From positions 23,230,358 through 23,294,357 of the forward strand of contig OY987244.1 in the NCBI GenBank assembly GCA_963920765.1: a stretch of 64,000 nucleotides of DNA. Direction: 5' to 3'. Positions 62,301 through 64,000 of the stretch are shown here, piece by piece. Numbering within the stretch: position 1 is the stretch's first letter; each line of letters opens with the position of its first letter. Under the pieces are notes generated by a model. The model did not search any database. It was not told the DNA's origin and saw only the letters and a list, made by a program, of their open reading frames with translations. A program made the position numbers and the translations under genes. The DNA is from Ulota crispa (Eukaryota; Streptophyta; Bryopsida; Orthotrichales; Orthotrichaceae).

Positions 62301-63026
62301 TAATGAAGGCGAAATCTCCCCCACTGGATAACCAGGGTTGAGCGTTGAGCCTACACTAAATATTGCATTTAGGTTACCTTAACAATTACTTGCCTTATAC
62401 TGAAAGGTTATCTCATGACTCATCACTTGGCCACGTGGAGGGACATGCAACTCTCTAGATACTAGGATTTCATATGGTTTACGACCTGGGTGTTGCTAAT
62501 TTATTTTTCCGCAGCTTTGTTGTTGTTTCTAGTCCCTTTAAAATTGATTTATTGCACTAACTATTGATGAAAATTACTGTAGTATTAGTAATTATTTATA
62601 TAGAGTAAAATGTTGAGAAATTAGTGTGGGGCAACCTAAATGTAATATTTTAGTGTGGTTTTCTGCTGCAAACCCTGTTTGACTGTGACTCAATTTTGTG
62701 AAGTTTCTGCCACGTGCTGGTGGCTGATGGGTGGGAGAGGGTTTGAAATTCCAGAGTCCAGTTTTCCTGGCACTCACGTGTTGTGTTGCTTGCATGGCAG
62801 GCGCAGAGTGAAAAATGCCTTGCGAAGCCGAGGGTACATCCAAGGAATGCCGGAGTTCTCCGCTTTGGCTTCGGGGGGGAACACGTCCATCCCGCTCTTC
62901 ACCACCCACATTCCATTTCCAGTTCCCATTCTGGAGAGCAAAGTGAAGGAGAGTTCGCTCAGCTCCTCCAAATTGCAGGTTTCATCCACTGCCTTGGAAG
63001 CAGCTACTGTGGGAGTCCATGACTGA
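59378..63026 (+). CDS. LysM-LysM-lysozyme-like fusion protein
   Basis: Four exons, 59378-59795, 60622-60745, 61765-61974 and 62801-63026, with phases 1, 2 and 2 that all close, encode 325 residues. LysM1 is at about 5-49 (RVRVEEGDTL ... EELKLP) and LysM2 at 55-100 (ACVVEPGDC ... DVLLVP). LysM domains bind GlcNAc polymers such as peptidoglycan and chitin. Residues 140-262 are lysozyme-like: ALRHVETSF with Glu159 as the probable catalytic acid, then GDGGLSIGPLQI (Asp170 is a candidate second acid), HQDAWWQAS and the signature LARTHNGGP (231-239), then TTRYWRRVKNAL. This order (VE[ST], SxGxxQI, HNGGP, YW..V) is that of invertebrate-type and related phage-like lysozymes. The tail (263-325) is Ser-rich and unrecognised. 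No signal peptide is seen, so a cytosolic or plastid-side location cannot be excluded. The start is the first in-frame ATG; the frame above is closed by TAG at 59342. Biological role unknown; cell-wall or plastid peptidoglycan turnover or defence are possibilities. Confidence 0.85.
61184..61292. mobile_element. Small TIR element, TACTCAACAAAGAGGGC family, copy 1 (intronic)
   Basis: About 110 bp in intron 2 of the LysM-lysozyme gene. Ends AATACTCAACAAAGAGGGC and an imperfect inverse (GCCCATTGAGTTGAGTATC). Relative at 62055-62184. Confidence 0.65.
62055..62184. mobile_element. Small TIR element, TACTCAACAAAGAGGGC family, copy 2 (intronic)
   Basis: About 130 bp in intron 3. Left CTCTGCAAAGAGGGCTTTTT and right AAAAAGCCGTCTTTGTTGAG pair as inverted repeats. 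Non-coding. Confidence 0.7.
62352..62658. mobile_element. MITE, TGCATTTAGGTTGCC family, copy D (intronic)
   Basis: About 307 bp in intron 3 of the LysM-lysozyme gene. Left TACACTAAATATTGCATTTA; right inverse with GGGGCAACCTAAATG and TTTTAGTGTG. The body follows copy A closely, so it is one of the better-kept copies. Confidence 0.8.
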
Positions 63027-64000
63027 GTGCCACTTCTTGCAATTCTTCTCCGAAAAAATAACACTAAAAAAAAAGGGGTGAATTTGCTACCCTACGTCGA
63101 ATCGAGTCTGTTATGGGACATAACCCATGAAAACCATCCAATCTTGGAGATTTACGACTCTCTCAAAAAGTGAATGGAAGAGAAGGTTATGACTCTTTTA
63201 TCACTATCCTTCTTTCCGATTGTCTTGTGCCTTGTGGCAATGAAGGAGAGGAGTATGAGGGAAGAGATTTCAAAATTTGTTGGTAGAAAAACTTTGCATG
63301 TAGAGCTCTGCGATTTTGGAGCTTGTGTTGTAGGAGAGATTGGAGGTGTGGGTTGTGTTTGTGGCTAAGGTCAAATTGACCAATTTCAATGACACAATTT
63401 CCATGACAGAAAATGAGGATTGAGTGAGTGAAAGACCCGGGGTTTTTTTTACCAAGGCAAAGCTGTTTTTCCTCATTAACAGAGAAATAACCTTCAAAAT
63501 TGGCAGTTGGAATGACTGACCATATGGGATTAGAATTGCCGGAGTTGAAAGTAGTGGCCATGACTTTATAAGGAGCTTTACTATTTCTTCAAATTTAGAG
63601 TGACAGCGATGGAGCTGAGAGATTGTTCCTGGCTTGTGGTGCATGATTTTGCAAGTTTTTTGCTTGAGAAGTTTTAGCAAGCTTTGCAATACAGGAAGTG
63701 ATTGTCCAAAGTGACTTACTTCAGAACATTCTTGAGGTGCTAATTCTTATGTTTTTGCAACAGTTTTTTTATTGTAAGATGTAGGGAATTGCTAAAGCAA
63801 CGCCTCCATGTAGTTAACGTGGCACTTAAAAGGTGAGCAAGGTGACTTTCGTGAATATTGCCATCATAACGTGTGCACATTGATTTTCACCGTTTTAGGT
63901 AAAAGAACACATAAGTTAAGCAAAACAAATGATTAAAAGGCTCAAAATGTGTCATTTGGGCAGATTGCATCAAATCAAATTTGGCAAAAACCAAACAAGC
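63027..64000. other. 3' flank and intergenic DNA, no gene
   Basis: Likely 3'-UTR of the LysM-lysozyme gene for the first few hundred bases, then no supported gene. Open frames on the minus strand at 63187-63689 show no family motifs. Confidence 0.45.

Noticed and set aside
63187..63689. Minus-strand frames of 124 and 139 codons
   Set aside because: Overlapping frames without recognisable domains or splice partners downstream of a finished gene.
1..64000. CRISPR arrays, tRNA or rRNA genes, LTR retrotransposons
   Set aside because: No regularly spaced repeats with unique spacers, no cloverleaf with a GGTTCGA-type loop, and no gag/pol-like frames were seen by eye; a scan with dedicated tools could still find weak cases.

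Overview
The window is nuclear DNA of a green land plant. Protein genes are few, sit in GC-richer islands, are split by canonical GT-AG introns, and are separated by long AT-rich stretches full of short inverted-repeat elements. The gene families (plastid PLIP-type lipase, UDP-glucuronate 4-epimerase, PLATZ zinc finger, GCK-domain protein, a renalase-like flavoprotein with a transit-like leader) are those of plants. A non-seed plant (moss, lycophyte, fern or liverwort) is my inference; the sequence alone does not fix the species. No rRNA, tRNA, CRISPR or bacterial-type operon is visible.

Layout. 1-8925 is gene-free and repeat-rich, with a 1.6 kb element with long inverted arms that contains nested smaller elements (3466-5041) and a foldback (8192-8622). 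8926-14785 (+) is a large Ser/Pro/Arg-rich gene ending in a CaaX box. 15085-17107 holds two adjacent 0.93 kb elements bounded by TTAA. 17971-24460 (-) is a complete nine-exon renalase-like FAD oxidoreductase. 28634-29940 (-) is a two-exon GCK-domain gene. 33949-35380 (-) is a decayed UDP-glucuronate 4-epimerase. 37378-39502 (-) is a two-exon Myb/SANT-like protein with a coiled coil. 41.8-52.4 kb is repeat-dominated. 53604-57164 (+) is a four-exon PLIP-like lipase, followed by a degenerate PLATZ remnant (57944-58528). 59378-63026 (+) is a four-exon gene for two LysM domains fused to a lysozyme-like domain.

The genes do not form a pathway; neighbours look unrelated. All exon joins given here were checked for reading phase, so the spliced models are stronger than single open frames. 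The two most interesting signals are (1) the LysM-LysM-lysozyme fusion, which keeps the likely catalytic Glu and the HNGGP signature of invertebrate-type/phage-like lysozymes, and (2) a family of at least six non-autonomous elements with TTAA at both ends and CCCC(T/G)AAAGG-like termini, which look like piggyBac-type elements. At least five other inverted-repeat families are present, some nested in one another.
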